From Bog-473 sp963730785 (GTDB lineage Bacteria; Actinomycetota; Acidimicrobiia; Acidimicrobiales; RAAP-2): a DNA stretch of 64,000 nucleotides. The position numbers and the translations under genes were made by a program. Shown in pieces: positions 27,581-41,917 of this stretch (the first letter of the stretch is position 1; every line of letters starts with the position of its first letter). Under the pieces are notes generated by a model. The model was not told the DNA's origin. It made no database searches and was given only the letters and a program-made list of their open reading frames with translations. The stretch lies in contig CAVSTF010000010.1 in assembly GCA_963730785.1 (NCBI GenBank), positions 496,001-560,000 of the forward strand, written 5' to 3'.

Positions 27581-29126
27581 CTACCGCATGGCGAGTTGGC
27601 CGGGCGTGATCGGGGCCGGCAGCGAGGTGTCCCCCATCAGCCAGCGATCGACCTCGGCGGCGGCCGAGCGGCCTTCGGCAATGGCCCAGACGATGAGGCT
27701 CTGGCCCCGGGTCTGGTCGCCGCACACGAAGACACCATCGACATTGGTGGCCCAGTGGGAATCGGCCGCCACCGAGCCCCGCTCGTTCAGGGCCACGCCG
27801 AGTTCGGCCACCACCCCATTGCGCTCCGTGCCGACGAAGCCCATGGCCAGCAAGCACCAGGTCGGCAGCCAGCTCGAACTCGCTGCCCGGCACCGGGTCG
27901 AAGGTGGGACGACCACCGTCATTGCCCATCAGCACTTCGTGACCGCGCAGGGCCCGCACGGCGCCGGAGCCATCATCGACGAACTCGGTGGTGGTCACGG
28001 CAAAGACCCGGTCGCCACCCTCCTCGTGGGCCGAGGACGTCCGCAGAATGAGCGGCCACAGCGGCCAGGGATTCTCGGCCATGCGGTCACTCGGGGGCTC
28101 GGGCATGATCTCGAGCTGGTGCACCGATGCGGCGCCCTGGCGATGCGCCGTGCCCAGGCAGTCGGCTCCGGTATCGCCACCGCCGATGATGATCACGTGC
28201 TTGCCCTTGGCCGAGATGGTCGACGCCGACAGCCCGCCTTCTTGCACCAGGTTGGAGGGCTTCAGGTATTCCATGGCCTTGTAGATGCCGGTCAGGGAGC
28301 GACCGGGTACCTCAAGATCACGAGGCAACGTGGCGCCGCCGGCCAGCACGATGGCGTCGAATTCTTCCTGCAGGTCGCGAGCCGATCGGATGACGACATC
28401 GGGAGCACAGGCCGTGCCGGCCCCGCGCTCGTCACCGGGTTCAACCGGATCGGATTCGGCCGGCGCAGCACCCGACCGGATCACCAATCGACACGCCAGC
28501 AGACGAAGGTGACACCCTCGGCCTCGAGTTGGGCCAATCGACGATCCAAGACCGCCTTCTCCATTTTGAATTCGGGGATGCCGTAGCGCAGCAAACCGCC
28601 GGGCTTCTCGGCCCGCTCGAACACCGTCACCGCGTGACCGGCCCGAGCCAACTGTTGGGCGGCCGCCAGACCGGACGGACCCGAGCCGACCACCGCCACC
28701 GACTTGCCCGTCGTGGCAACCGCGGCGTGCGGCCCCACCCAGCCTTCGGACCAGGCCCGCTCGACGATCTCGTACTCAATGCGCTCAATGGTGACCGGCA
28801 ATGCATTGATGCCTAAGACGCAGGCCGCCTCACAAGGAGCAGGGCAGAGCCGTCCGGTGAACTCCGGAAAGTTATTGGTGGCATGGAGGCGCTCGATGGC
28901 GTCCGACCAGTCATCCCGGTAGACCAGGTCGTTCCACTCCGGGATGAGGTTGCCCAACGGGCAGCCGTCGTGACAGAACGGGATGCCGCAGTCCATGCAG
29001 CGGGCACCCTGCTCCTTGGTCTGCTCGGCCGTGAACGGCTCATAGACCTCGCGCCAGTCGCGCAAGCGGACCTTGACCGGACGCCGACGGGGCAGCGAAC
29101 GATCGAACTCCATGAATCCAGTGGGC

Positions 29127-29134
<8 letters not shown>
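27581..29134 (-). CDS. gltD: Glutamate synthase small subunit GltD (two apparent frameshifts)
   Basis: FAD- and iron-sulfur-containing subunit that passes electrons from NADPH to GltB. The N-terminal part has the cysteine clusters CMDCGIPFCHDGCPLGN and CPAPCEAACVLGI, then the FAD site VAVVGSGPSGLAAAQQLARA. After a shift near 28,490 the middle part has the NADPH site HVIIIGGGDTGADCLGTA. After a second near 27,855 the end reads LAMGFVGTERNG, VFVCGDQTRGQSLIVWAIAE. The net shift is zero and the length about 517 residues. The ATG overlaps the end of gltB by eight bases. Confidence 0.93.
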
Positions 29135-33713
<4,579 letters not shown>

Positions 33714-33730
33714 GTCGTCCTTCCAAAGAG

Positions 33731-33736
33731 AGTATA
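33731..33736 (-). promoter_or_regulatory. -10 box of gltBD
   Basis: TATACT on the minus strand, 17 bases before the gltB ATG, matches the -10 consensus closely. No good -35 is seen. The predicted leader is only about 11 bases and carries the GGAAGGA ribosome site. Confidence 0.45.
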
Positions 33737-33789
33737 CCGGGACGACGTTGGCCCAGAAGTGGAAAGAACAGAATACACGACCGCCCTCG

Positions 33790-33795
33790 TAGGCT
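33790..33795 (+). promoter_or_regulatory. -10 box of thiO, probably leaderless
   Basis: TAGGCT followed by 7 bases (GACGCAC) and the ATG at 33803, the leaderless spacing. It lies in the 89-base divergent region shared with gltB. Confidence 0.45.
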
Positions 33796-33802
33796 GACGC
33801 AC

Positions 33803-34873
33803 ATGGACAGGCGGGTGACGGTCGTCGGCGGCGGCGTGATCGGCCTCTCCTGTGCCTGGCGACTGGCGGCCGGCGGTCACACGGTGACCGTGATCGCCCC
33901 CAATCCGGGCCAAGAGGGTGCCTCCTGGGTGGCGGCCGGCATGCTGGCCCCGGTCACCGAGGTCCAGTTCGGCGAGTCCCAGCTGACCCACCTGCTCATT
34001 GAGGGGGCCGCCCAGTGGCCCGCCTTTGCCCAGGACCTTGAACACGACCAGCGGCGAAGTCATCGGCTACGACCAATCAGGCACCCTGACCGTGGCCGCC
34101 AACCCGTCCGACGCGGCGGCCCTCAAGGACCTGCTGGCCTACCAGCAGTCGCTCGGTCTGGCCGTCCATCCCCGCAGCGCCAGCCAATGCCGGACCCTGG
34201 TGCCGGCCCTCTCCCCCATGATCGGCGCCGGCGTCGAGGTGCCGGGCGATCACCAGGTCGACAATCGGGCCCTGCTGGCGGCCCTGGTCACCGCCTGCCA
34301 ACGGCACGGCGTCAGCTTCCGCCGCACCAGCGTGACCGAAGTGATCGACGGTCCGGCCGTGCACTTGGCCGAGGGGGGCCGCCTCGACGCCGACCTCATC
34401 CTCCTGGCGGCCGGGACCGGTACGCCGGGCATCAAGGGCCTGGACGCCGCCGCCCTGCCCGAGATCCGTCCGGTCAAGGGCCACATCCTTCGCCTGGCTC
34501 AGGGGCCGAACGTGGTGCGCCTCGACCGCACGGTCCGGGCCCTGGTCAACGGGCGTTCCGTCTACCTGGTGCCCCGGGCCGACGGCTCGGTCGTGGTGGG
34601 GGCCACCGTCGAGGAACGGGGCGATGACCTGGGCGTGCAGGCCGGTGCCGTCCACCAATTGCTCGATGATGCCCGAACCGTCGTTCCCGGTATCGACGAA
34701 ATGCACCTGCTGGAGAGCAGCGCCGGACTGCGCCCGGCCACGCCCGACAACATCCCGTTCATGGGCTGGACCGGCCTGCCTGGGGTGGCGGCGGCCTGTG
34801 GGCACTACCGCAACGGCATTCTCCTGGCGCCGTACACCTCGAGCGCCATCGCGTCCGGCTGCTGTCGGCGTGA
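33803..34873 (+). CDS. thiO: Glycine oxidase ThiO (apparent frameshifts)
   Basis: FAD enzyme that oxidises glycine to iminoglycine for the thiazole ring of thiamine. RRVTVVGGGVIGLSCAWRLA is the FAD-binding motif, EGASWVAAGMLAPVTE the ThiO-type second block, and ESSAGLRPATPDNIPFMGWT plus CGHYRNGILLAPYTSSAIA the C-terminal FAD contacts. A +1 shift lies near 34,050. A second change near 34,855 is needed to reach the TGA that overlaps thiS as GTGA (reading SAIASGLLSA). A different correction would fuse thiO straight into thiS. Next gene is thiS; thiG is not in the window. Confidence 0.85.
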
Positions 34874-35076
34874 ACATCACCCTCAATGGCACGGAGCAGA
34901 CGGTGGGCGACGGCACCTCCATCGCCGATCTGGTGGTCGAGCTGACCGGCGAGTCCGACCCCAAGGGCATCGCCGTGGCCCTCGACCGCTGCGTGGTGCC
35001 CCGCTCGGAGTGGGCCACGACGGCCGTTTGTTCGGGTGCTGTTCTCGAAATCGTCACGGCGGCCGCCGGTGGGTAA
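34870..35076 (+). CDS. thiS: Thiamine sulfur carrier protein ThiS
   Basis: Ubiquitin-like protein of 68 residues that carries sulfur as a C-terminal thiocarboxylate for thiazole synthesis. NITLNGTEQTVGDGTSIADL is the first beta hairpin and helix, AVALDRCVVPRSEWATT the middle, and the chain ends EIVTAAAGG with the required Gly-Gly. The GTG start overlaps the likely thiO stop. The stop codon forms part of a TAACCT box six bases before the next gene. Confidence 0.9.
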   Translation: MNITLNGTEQTVGDGTSIADLVVELTGESDPKGIAVALDRCVVPRSEWATTAVCSGAVLEIVTAAAGG

Positions 35077-35079
35077 CCT
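35074..35079 (+). promoter_or_regulatory. -10 box of the patatin gene, probably leaderless
   Basis: TAACCT, beginning at the thiS stop codon, is followed by six bases and the ATG at 35086. Confidence 0.35.
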
Positions 35080-35085
35080 CAACGG

Positions 35086-36549
35086 ATGCCTGATGCACCC
35101 CTCACCGGGCCGACCGCGTTCGTACTAGCCGGCGGCGGCACCAAGGGCTCCTTCGAAGCCGGAGCCCTGCAGTACCTGGTCGGAATGGAACGGATCATTC
35201 CCGACATCATCACCGCCACCTCGGCCGGGGCCATCGCGGCCGCCGTACTGGCCCAGGCCCGCACGCACGACGAGTTCACTCGCTGCGTGCAGGAGATCGA
35301 GAACGACATCTTGGCCATGACCCGCACCGAGCACGTCTTCGGGCAACAGCCCTGGCTCCGCGCCTTGGAAGGGACCTCGCTCGGCGGTGCCATTTCCTTC
35401 GCCCTGACGGAGGGCACCCGACCCCCCACCCCCTCCTTCAGCACCGAGGAGGAGGACGACGGCGGAAATGGCTGCCCCCTCGTCGGAGCGGGCGTTGAAG
35501 CGCGAGGCCCGCAAGCTCCGGCGATCCCGCCGCCGCAAGACCGTTCGCATGGTCTCCGGTGCCGCTCACCGGCTGCCCAAGGCCCGCCGCAAACTTCGCA
35601 CCAGTGGGAACTCGGTGCTCAACCTGGGCCCGTTGGGTGACGCCCTGCGCCAGGGCGGCCAAAGTGGGATCCAACCCATCGATCTGTCATTGATCCAGCG
35701 ACCCGGCCTCCAGGTCCGCCTGGCCGTGACCGCCCTGCGGGCCGGTGTCCTGCGCTACGTGACCGAGGACGGCACCATCGTCGAGGCCGATGCCCGCACC
35801 CCGGCTCCCGGCGACGCCGCCGGTCCGGTCGACTTCATTGAGGGCGCCCTGGCTTCGGCCAGCGTCCCGCTGGTCTTCCCGCCGCGGCACCTGGCCGACG
35901 ACGACTACGTCGATGGCGGCGTGCTCGAGATCATCCCGGTCAAGGCGGCCGTGCATCTCGGCGCCACCCGGGTCATCGCCGTGGTGGCCATGCCGCTGCA
36001 TCTGGAGCGGGAAGAGAGGGACTTCGTCAACGGTCCGGCGGCCAACATCGGCGTCCGGGCCATCGGCCTGATCGAGCTGGCCCACCGCCAGCGGGAGAAC
36101 CTGGCGGTCGCCCTGCCCGGCCGGCACCACGCTGACCACCATCGACCCGGTCATCGACGTGGTCGGCGTCTTCGAGGTCGAGCCCGGCCTGCTGCGCATC
36201 AACAAGGACTACGGATGGCTGCGGGCGGCCGACGTGATGGCCGAGGGCGATCCCACCCTGCTGGCTGAAGTGGCCGCCGACACCCATCGCATCGCCGAAG
36301 GCCGTCTCCGGGCCTGGCATCTCGAAGAAACGCTGTGGTCGTCCGGACGGTCCCAAGGGAGACGTGCTGGCCGGGTCATTCGCCCTGCTGCGTGAGATCA
36401 AGGGCCGAAATCCAGTCATTGGTGGACCGACGCAAGCAGCTGGGCTTCCCGGTCCAGGAGGGCTGCGAAGCCTGGTGGACCGAGTACGAGGTCCACGGCG
36501 GCATCCATCCTGCCGCATCTGCCGACCCAAGTCTCACCCCGTCAGATAG
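35086..36549 (+). CDS. Patatin-like phospholipase (several apparent frameshifts)
   Basis: Ser-Asp dyad lipid hydrolase of the patatin family. TAFVLAGGGTKGSFEAGALQ is the oxyanion motif GGGxKG. The nucleophile Ser is in TATSAGAIAAAV, where Ala replaces the usual first Gly of GxSxG. After a shift near 35,470, DDDYVDGGVLEIIPVKAAV supplies the dyad Asp in DGG. The frame moves again near 36,120, 36,355 and 36,410, all as +1 steps. The true C-terminus is uncertain: one frame stops at 36,549, nine bases from the corA stop, and another reads on to 36,607. Basic segment SERALKREARKLRRSRRRK lies mid-protein. Confidence 0.78.
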
Positions 36550-36558
36550 CAGTTCCAC

Positions 36559-37546
36559 TCAGACGGTCGGTCCGCCCAGCCAGCCTCGGCGGCGGAACAG
36601 CATGTAGAGCAGGACGACGGCGATCGACCTCGGTGCCGATGCCGATGACGTAGAAGGTCCAGGCCGGCGTGATCAGGTGGTTGACCAGGTAGCTGAAGTT
36701 CTGCCCGAAGAAGCCGGTGAGGAAGCTCAGGGGCAAGAAGACGGTGGCGATGATGGCCAGCTGCTTCATCACCACGTTAAGCCGGTTGGACACGGTGGAC
36801 AGGTGGGTGTCCATCACGCTGCTCAAGAGGTCGCGGTAGCTGTCGACCAGGTCGCTCATCCGGATGAGGTGGTCGTAGAGATCACGGAAATAGCGCGAGG
36901 CCTCGTCGCTCATGCCGGGCAGTTCGGAGACTCCGGAGTTGATGCTGGCCATCATGTCCCGCTGCGGGCGTGATGGCCTTGCGCATCTCCATGAGGCTTC
37001 GCTTCATGTCGAAGAGGACGCCCAGCTGCGCTTCGGTCGGGTGCCTTGAGGATGTCGTCCTCGAGCGCATCGATCTTGTCGTCGAAGTCGGAAAGCACCG
37101 GGAAGAAGCTCTCGACCAGAGAGTCGATGATGAAGTACACGATGATCAGCTGAGGCGAGGCGGTAGTGCTGGCGTGGTGCCGTCCCATGCGATCGTGCAC
37201 CGACTGGATGGCCGGGCAATCGCCCCGGCGCACGGTCACCACGAAGGTGTCGGTCCAGAAGCAATGGACCTCGGCCACGCCCTTGCCTTCGGGGTCGGCC
37301 CCCCGAGCCACGAGGTAGACAAAGTCGTCGTAGTCATCGAAGCGGGGGCGTTGCCCGAACCGCTCGGCCGCCTGCACCGCCAAGGGGTGGAAACCGAAGT
37401 GGGTCGCCGAGCAGCTCCGCCACGGTGCCGTCGGTCGCGGCATCATCAATATCGAGCCAGAAGAACGTCTTGCTCTCCAGGGCAGCAATGGCATCTTCAT
37501 TGTCGGCTTCGGTGGTCTTGCCGTTCTGGGTGATGGTGGCCTTCAT
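36559..37546 (-). CDS. corA: CorA-family divalent cation transporter (four apparent frameshifts)
   Basis: Pentameric magnesium or cobalt channel. After four +1 corrections (near 37,410, 37,045, 36,965 and 36,630) it has about 327 residues, the normal size. The cytoplasmic domain has FDDYDDFVYLVARG and DKIDALEDDIL. TM1 is IIATVFLPLSFLTGFFG, followed by GQN in place of the usual GMN, and TM2 is TPAWTFYVIGIGTEV continuing IAVVLLYMLFRRRGWLGG. The end is GPTV with TGA at 36,559-36,561. The ATG overlaps the stop of the K+ channel gene (ATGA), so the two are one operon. Confidence 0.88.
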
Positions 37547-38380
37547 GCGCTCAGTTTCACGTGCGCTGACCACTTCCGGGGGGATGGGTCTACGAACCCC
37601 TGGTCACCTCGGGCGAAGGCCCACCATCTCCCGAGTGCGGCCTCGATCCGGGCCAGCCGGGCATCGATATCCGTCAGCTGAGCACCCAGGTCTTCGTGCG
37701 CCGCCTGCAATTGCGCCTTGTTGGCGTCGGTGTGCTCCTGGACGAAGAATGAGGCCACGGTGGCGGTGAGGGTGCCGATGAGGCCGATGCCCACGAACAT
37801 CAAAATGACAGCGACCGCCCGACCGCCCTCGGAAACCGGAAACCGATCGCCATAGCCAACCGTGGTCACCGTCACGATGGCCCACCAGATGGCGTCCTTG
37901 AAGTTGTGGATGTTCGAGCCGGGAGCATTGCGCTCGAAGAGCGTGACCAAGATCGCCCCGATAATGAGCAAGCCCAACGCGGCGAGCAGCACCCGGAACA
38001 GTCCTCGGTGCTTGAGGATGGAGAAGAACCGCTCGGCGCCTTCGCCGGCCACCACGTTGACTTTCTCCACCCCGGCCACCCGCCCAAGCTGGAAGAGCGG
38101 GAAGGCGACCATGACCGGCTCAATGCGGCGGCTGGAGAAATAACGCCGCCGATCCGGCACCACGATGTAGCGAATCAGGCACTCGCCCAGCACGACCAGC
38201 CAGAGGACGAACAGGGTCACGACCAGCGCCTCGGGAGTCGACCCCGGACACATTGGTGGTCAGGACGATGACCCCGATGACCGCCCAGGCCACACCGACG
38301 GCGGCCATGGGGAACCTGATCCGGTGTTCGAGATGGTCCAACCACTCTCGACGGTTATCGGCTCGGACCGTGGCGGACAT
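37543..38380 (-). CDS. Voltage-gated-like potassium channel (one apparent frameshift)
   Basis: Ion channel of about 278 residues. The selectivity filter is WWAIVTVTTVGYGDRFPVSE, preceded by LLAALGLLIIGAILVTLFE (S5) and followed by VAVILMFVGIGLIGTLTATV (S6), with a C-terminal coiled coil (ANKAQLQAAHEDLGAQLTDI). Upstream segments (AAVGVAWAVIGVIVLTTNVS, ALVVTLFVLWLVVLGECLI) make S1-S4-type spans. One +1 shift lies near 38,245. ATG 38,380 needs only that shift; a GTG at 38,511 would need another. No ligand-binding RCK domain is present. Confidence 0.85.
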
Positions 38381-38566
38381 CGGCCGTATCGGCCTGGCGA
38401 CGGTCGCTTCTCAGCTTCCCGCTCGATGCGGGCCCGCTCGACCTTCTCTAACCGATGGATCCGGTCCAGGGCGGCCGAGGTCGGTTCACTGTCTGCTGTC
38501 GAGTCCCCCACCAGCCGACGAAGTTACTTGGTCGATCGTCGGAGTGACATCGTGCCAGCATGCACC

Positions 38567-38722
38567 ATGGCCACTATTGAAGAACTGCTGTCCGCTCTCG
38601 ATGAGCGGCTCCTGGAAGCCATCAGCGGCAAGTCGACCCCCGACGGCGTGGCCAAGCTGGCCGAAGCCCGAGCCTGGCTGACCAATCCCGACCAACCGCA
38701 CGGCGGCAACACGCAGAACTGA
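38567..38722 (+). CDS. Small hypothetical protein
   Basis: A 51-residue reading frame, MATIEELLSALDERLLEAIS onward, predicted as two helices and ending HGGNTQN. I do not recognise it. It lies between the divergent K+ channel gene and the convergent oxidoreductase gene. No strong ribosome site precedes the ATG, so coding status rests on the protein-like composition alone. Confidence 0.4.
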   Translation: MATIEELLSALDERLLEAISGKSTPDGVAKLAEARAWLTNPDQPHGGNTQN

Positions 38723-38746
38723 TGGCCGGCCTCGCCTGTCGTCGCG

Positions 38747-39886
38747 TCAGCTGAAACGACCCGGCGCCACCACGGACGGCAGGCGCTCATCGGCAGCGGC
38801 CGGATCTCCCCGCATGATCAGCTGGGCCAAAAGGTGCGAAGAATACGGACCCAGCAGCAACCCGCTGGCCCCGTGGCCAGTGGCCACCCAGGCGTTGTGC
38901 CACCCCGGCACCGCCCCGATGACGGGTCGATCATCGGACGTAGATGGGCCGCAATCCCACTCGAGTCTCGAGGTACTGCGCATCAGCCAGCCCGGGTGCC
39001 ACCGAGAGGCACTCCCGCAGGAGTTCGTGGATGCCCGCCGCAGTGGCGGTGGACGAGAAACCGGCGCCGGCTTCGAAGGTGCCCCCACAGGCCACCCGTC
39101 CCCCCGGCCATGGCACCAGGTAGTGGGTCAGGAGCGGCTGAGCAATCGGCCATGACTCCGTCGGACCACCAGCGTCGAGATGGACGATCTGACCCTTGGT
39201 CGGGGTGATGGGCAGGGATGTGTCGAGCCACTCCCCCATGGCTTCACTCCAGGCTCCGCCGGCAATGGCCACCGCGCCACAGGTCACCTCACCACCGTCC
39301 TCAAGCACGACCGACCGGACCGACGAACCCTCGGTTCGCAACCCGGTGACGCGTCCATTGAGCACCGTGACGCCCTGGGCCAATGCCGCTTCACTGACTG
39401 CGGCCGCCATGCCCCGACCATCCACCCGGCAGGCCGTGTCGTTGTAGAGGGCACGATCGACCAGGCCGAGTGGGGGAAACCGATCCACTGCTTCGGTGGG
39501 CGAGATCTCCACGACTCGCCCTGCCGAGCGTCGAATCACGATGTCGGCAAAGGGGGCGAACCAACTGTCCTCGTGCGGTCGCAGGCCCAACGAGAGCAGG
39601 CCACAACGTCCGTAGCCGGTGCCCGAGGTGTCGACTCCGTCCCGAGTGATTCGCTCCAACAGCTGCGGATAGTGGGCGCCGGCTCCCTGGGAAAAGTCCC
39701 ACCAGGCATCGTCATCGACGCCGGTGGTGTCCGGGGAAAGGATGCCCGCCCCGGCTCGGTGGCCCGTCCGGGCAATCCAGCGTCGATCAGGACCACCTCG
39801 GTCCCAAGCTCGGCCAACTCATAGGCCAGCGTCAGACCAACGAGACCTCCGCCGATGACAGCGACATCGCACTGCTCCATGCTCAT
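38747..39886 (-). CDS. FAD-dependent DAO-family oxidoreductase (two apparent frameshifts)
   Basis: About 379 residues after two compensating shifts (near 39,755 and 38,937). EQCDVAVIGGGLVGLTLAYE is the N-terminal dinucleotide fold, with EVVLIDAGLPGRATEPGAG completing the FAD site. GGEVTCGAVAIAGGAWSEAM is the second conserved strand, and RPVIGAVPGWHNAWVATGHG the C-terminal block. It belongs to the D-amino-acid/glycine oxidase and dehydrogenase family. The substrate is not evident and it is distinct from thiO in this window. It is divergent from the dehalogenase-like gene. Confidence 0.83.
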
Positions 39887-39907
39887 GTAACGGGCAGGAT
39901 ACGGGCG

Positions 39908-40881
39908 ATGGATTACCTCCGCACTCCCGATGAGCGTTTCGAACATTTGCCCGGCTTCGGTTTCGCCCCGCAGTACGTCGAACTCTCGTGCGGCCTACGG
40001 ATGCACTACGTGGACGAGGGCTCGGCCTGACGGCGACGTGGTCCTTCTCCTCCATGGACAGCCGACCTGGAGCTATCTGTATCGAACGATGATCCCGCCC
40101 CTGGTGGCCAAAGGGCTCCGAGCGATCGCGCCTGATTTTCTCGGCTTCGGGCGATCGGACAAGCCGACCAAGCGAAGCGACTACTCAGTGCGCAACCACA
40201 TCGCCTGGCTCGGAGAGCTCATCGACCAGTTGGACCTTCGTCACGTCACCCTGGTGGTGCAGGACTGGGGCGGACCCATCGGGCTGGGGGCGCTCGTCAA
40301 CTGCACCGGATCGATTCGACCGGATTGTGGCTGCCAACACGACCATGCACACGGCAGCGGCTTCTTTGAACGGGCGGCTGGGTTGGTCTTGCCACGCCGA
40401 TGATGACGGACACGTCGTGCGTGGAGGCGGCACTGCTCGACTACCAGCGGATGACTCAGGAACTGCCGACCTTCCAGCCAAGCCTCTTTGTCCAGGGCGC
40501 CACGGTCGAGGGATCTCACCGACCGAGGAACTGGCGGCGTATGACGCGCCGTTTCCGGACGAATCATTCTGCGCCGGACCACGTCAACTTCCACTGCTGA
40601 TGGGTCTCACTCCCTCGAGCGAATGCGCTCGTCGAAATGCCAAGACGCTGGCCGCGCTCGCCACGTTCGATGGGGCATTCCTGACGGCCTATCCAACGGG
40701 CGATCCGTCGACCCAAGGCTGGGACGACGTATTGCACGAGGCTATGGCAGGTGCACGGTCCCACGACCGAATCTCCCTCGATGGAGCCGGACATTTTCTT
40801 CAAGAGGATGTGGCCACGGAACTGTCCGACGCCATCATTGAGTTCGTGGCCGGACTCCCACCTAGGCCGGGACTGGGTTAG
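39908..40881 (+). CDS. Haloalkane dehalogenase-like alpha/beta hydrolase (several apparent frameshifts)
   Basis: The N-terminus MDYLRTPDERFEHLPGFGFA matches haloalkane dehalogenases of the DhlA subfamily. VVLLLHGQPTWSYLYRTMIP gives the oxyanion and halide-binding region, and VTLVVQDWGGPIGLGA carries the nucleophile Asp and halide-binding Trp. GAGHFLQEDV holds the catalytic His. Shifts near 40,030, 40,300, 40,400 and 40,515 break the frame; corrected length is about 323 residues. The cap domain spans the worst region, so substrate range cannot be judged. An epoxide hydrolase is less likely given QDWGG. Ends in a 4-base stop overlap with pspA. Confidence 0.75.
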
Positions 40882-41643
40882 CTCGCTGGAGTGGCTTCCT
40901 CGGGAGCGGGAGCAGCTGACAGGGCTTCGGGTGGCGGTGGGCTTCCGCTGCCGAGCTCGGCCTTGAGGGCAGCCAGTTCCTGATCGACCGAGGCGTCCTT
41001 GCCCACCTTGTCCAGCTCGGCCTGGATGTCGTCGGTGTGACCGCCCACATCCTCAAGCACGCCGGATTCGAGCAGCTCGTCAAGAGCGCCGGAACGAGCC
41101 TGCATGGTGGCGATCTTGTCCTGGGCCCGCTGCAAGGCGGCGCCCGAGTCATTGAACGACTTGGAGATACCGGCCGTGCTCTCGTCCACGCTGGTGATGG
41201 CCTTGGCGGCGGTGTACTGCGCCTTCAGGGTCTCCTTCTGCGTGCGGAAGTCGTTGACCCGCTTCTGCAGGATCGTCAGCGTCTTTTCGAGCTTGTCCTG
41301 CTCTTCGAGGAGCTGCTGGTGCTGCGGCTGCCATCTCGTCAATCTGCTGCTGGGCGGCCGCCTTGCGGGACAGCGCCTCCTTGGCCAGGTCTTCGCGGCC
41401 CTGACCGAGGGCGGCCTTGGCCTGGTCCTGCAGATGGTCGACCGTGTGCTGGAACTGCTGTTCCTGGAGCTCGATGCTCTTACGGGATCCGGCGAGGTCC
41501 ACCAAGGCCCGGCGCACCTGAGTGATCTGCTCCAGCATCTTTTGATACGAGAGGTCCAGCATCTCGTCTGGCTTCTCGGCGGCGTCGAGCGCCTTGTTGG
41601 CCTTGGCCTGGGCTATGTCGTGCGCCCGCTGAAAAATACCCAT
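40878..41643 (-). CDS. PspA/IM30-family membrane stress protein (one apparent frameshift)
   Basis: Coiled-coil ESCRT-III-like protein that coats and repairs the inner face of the membrane. It begins MGIFQRAHDIAQAKANKALD, the amphipathic helix of the family, with EKPDEMLDLSYQKMLEQITQ following. Long coiled coil runs to about residue 190, and the tail is Pro/Ala-rich. A +1 shift near 41,333 is bridged by DEMA and QHQQLLEEQDKLEKTLTILQ; corrected length is 254. AGGAGG six bases before the ATG is a strong ribosome site. Confidence 0.9.
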
Positions 41644-41778
41644 TGGTGCCTCCTGGAAGTTGGGTCCTGACGCCAGGTTAGAACCCAGCTCGGACCAATG
41701 GGTCGGCGGCGAAATACCGCCATCGTCGGGGACGGATCCGACTCCCACCGGCCGATCACGCCTGCCATCCTTCAAATT

Positions 41779-41856
41779 TGGTCGGGCTGGGGAGATTTGA
41801 ACTCCCGACCTCTTGACCCCCAGTCAAGCGCGCTAACCAAGCTGCGCCACAGCCCG
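41779..41856 (-). tRNA. tRNA-Pro(GGG), CCA encoded
   Basis: Read on the minus strand: acceptor CGGGCTG/CAGCCCG, D-stem GCGC/GCGC, anticodon stem CTTGA/TCAAG with loop CTGGGGG (anticodon GGG, decoding CCC), T-stem GGGAG/CTCCC with loop TTCAAAT, discriminator A and a genomic CCA. All stems are fully paired. There is no integrase or duplicated 3' end nearby. Confidence 0.97.
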
Positions 41857-41905
41857 TGACGGGGATGATCGTAGACGAGGATCACCGAGTGCCCCGACGA
41901 GTCAT

Positions 41906-41911
41906 TACCAT
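41906..41911 (+). promoter_or_regulatory. -10 box, probably leaderless
   Basis: TACCAT followed by six bases and the ATG at 41918. Confidence 0.35.
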
Positions 41912-41917
41912 CGGCGC

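Noticed and set aside
33714..33802. TPP riboswitch upstream of thiO
   Set aside because: Only 89 bases separate gltB and thiO, without the conserved THI-box sequences, and the thiO start looks leaderless.
38261..38511. N-terminal extension of the K+ channel gene to GTG 38,511
   Set aside because: It needs an extra frame change of the rarer -1 type; ATG 38,380 gives a complete channel with one shift.
41779..41856. tRNA-Pro as an integration site for a mobile element
   Set aside because: No integrase, no repeated tRNA 3' segment and no foreign-looking genes nearby; xerD is far away in a housekeeping cluster.
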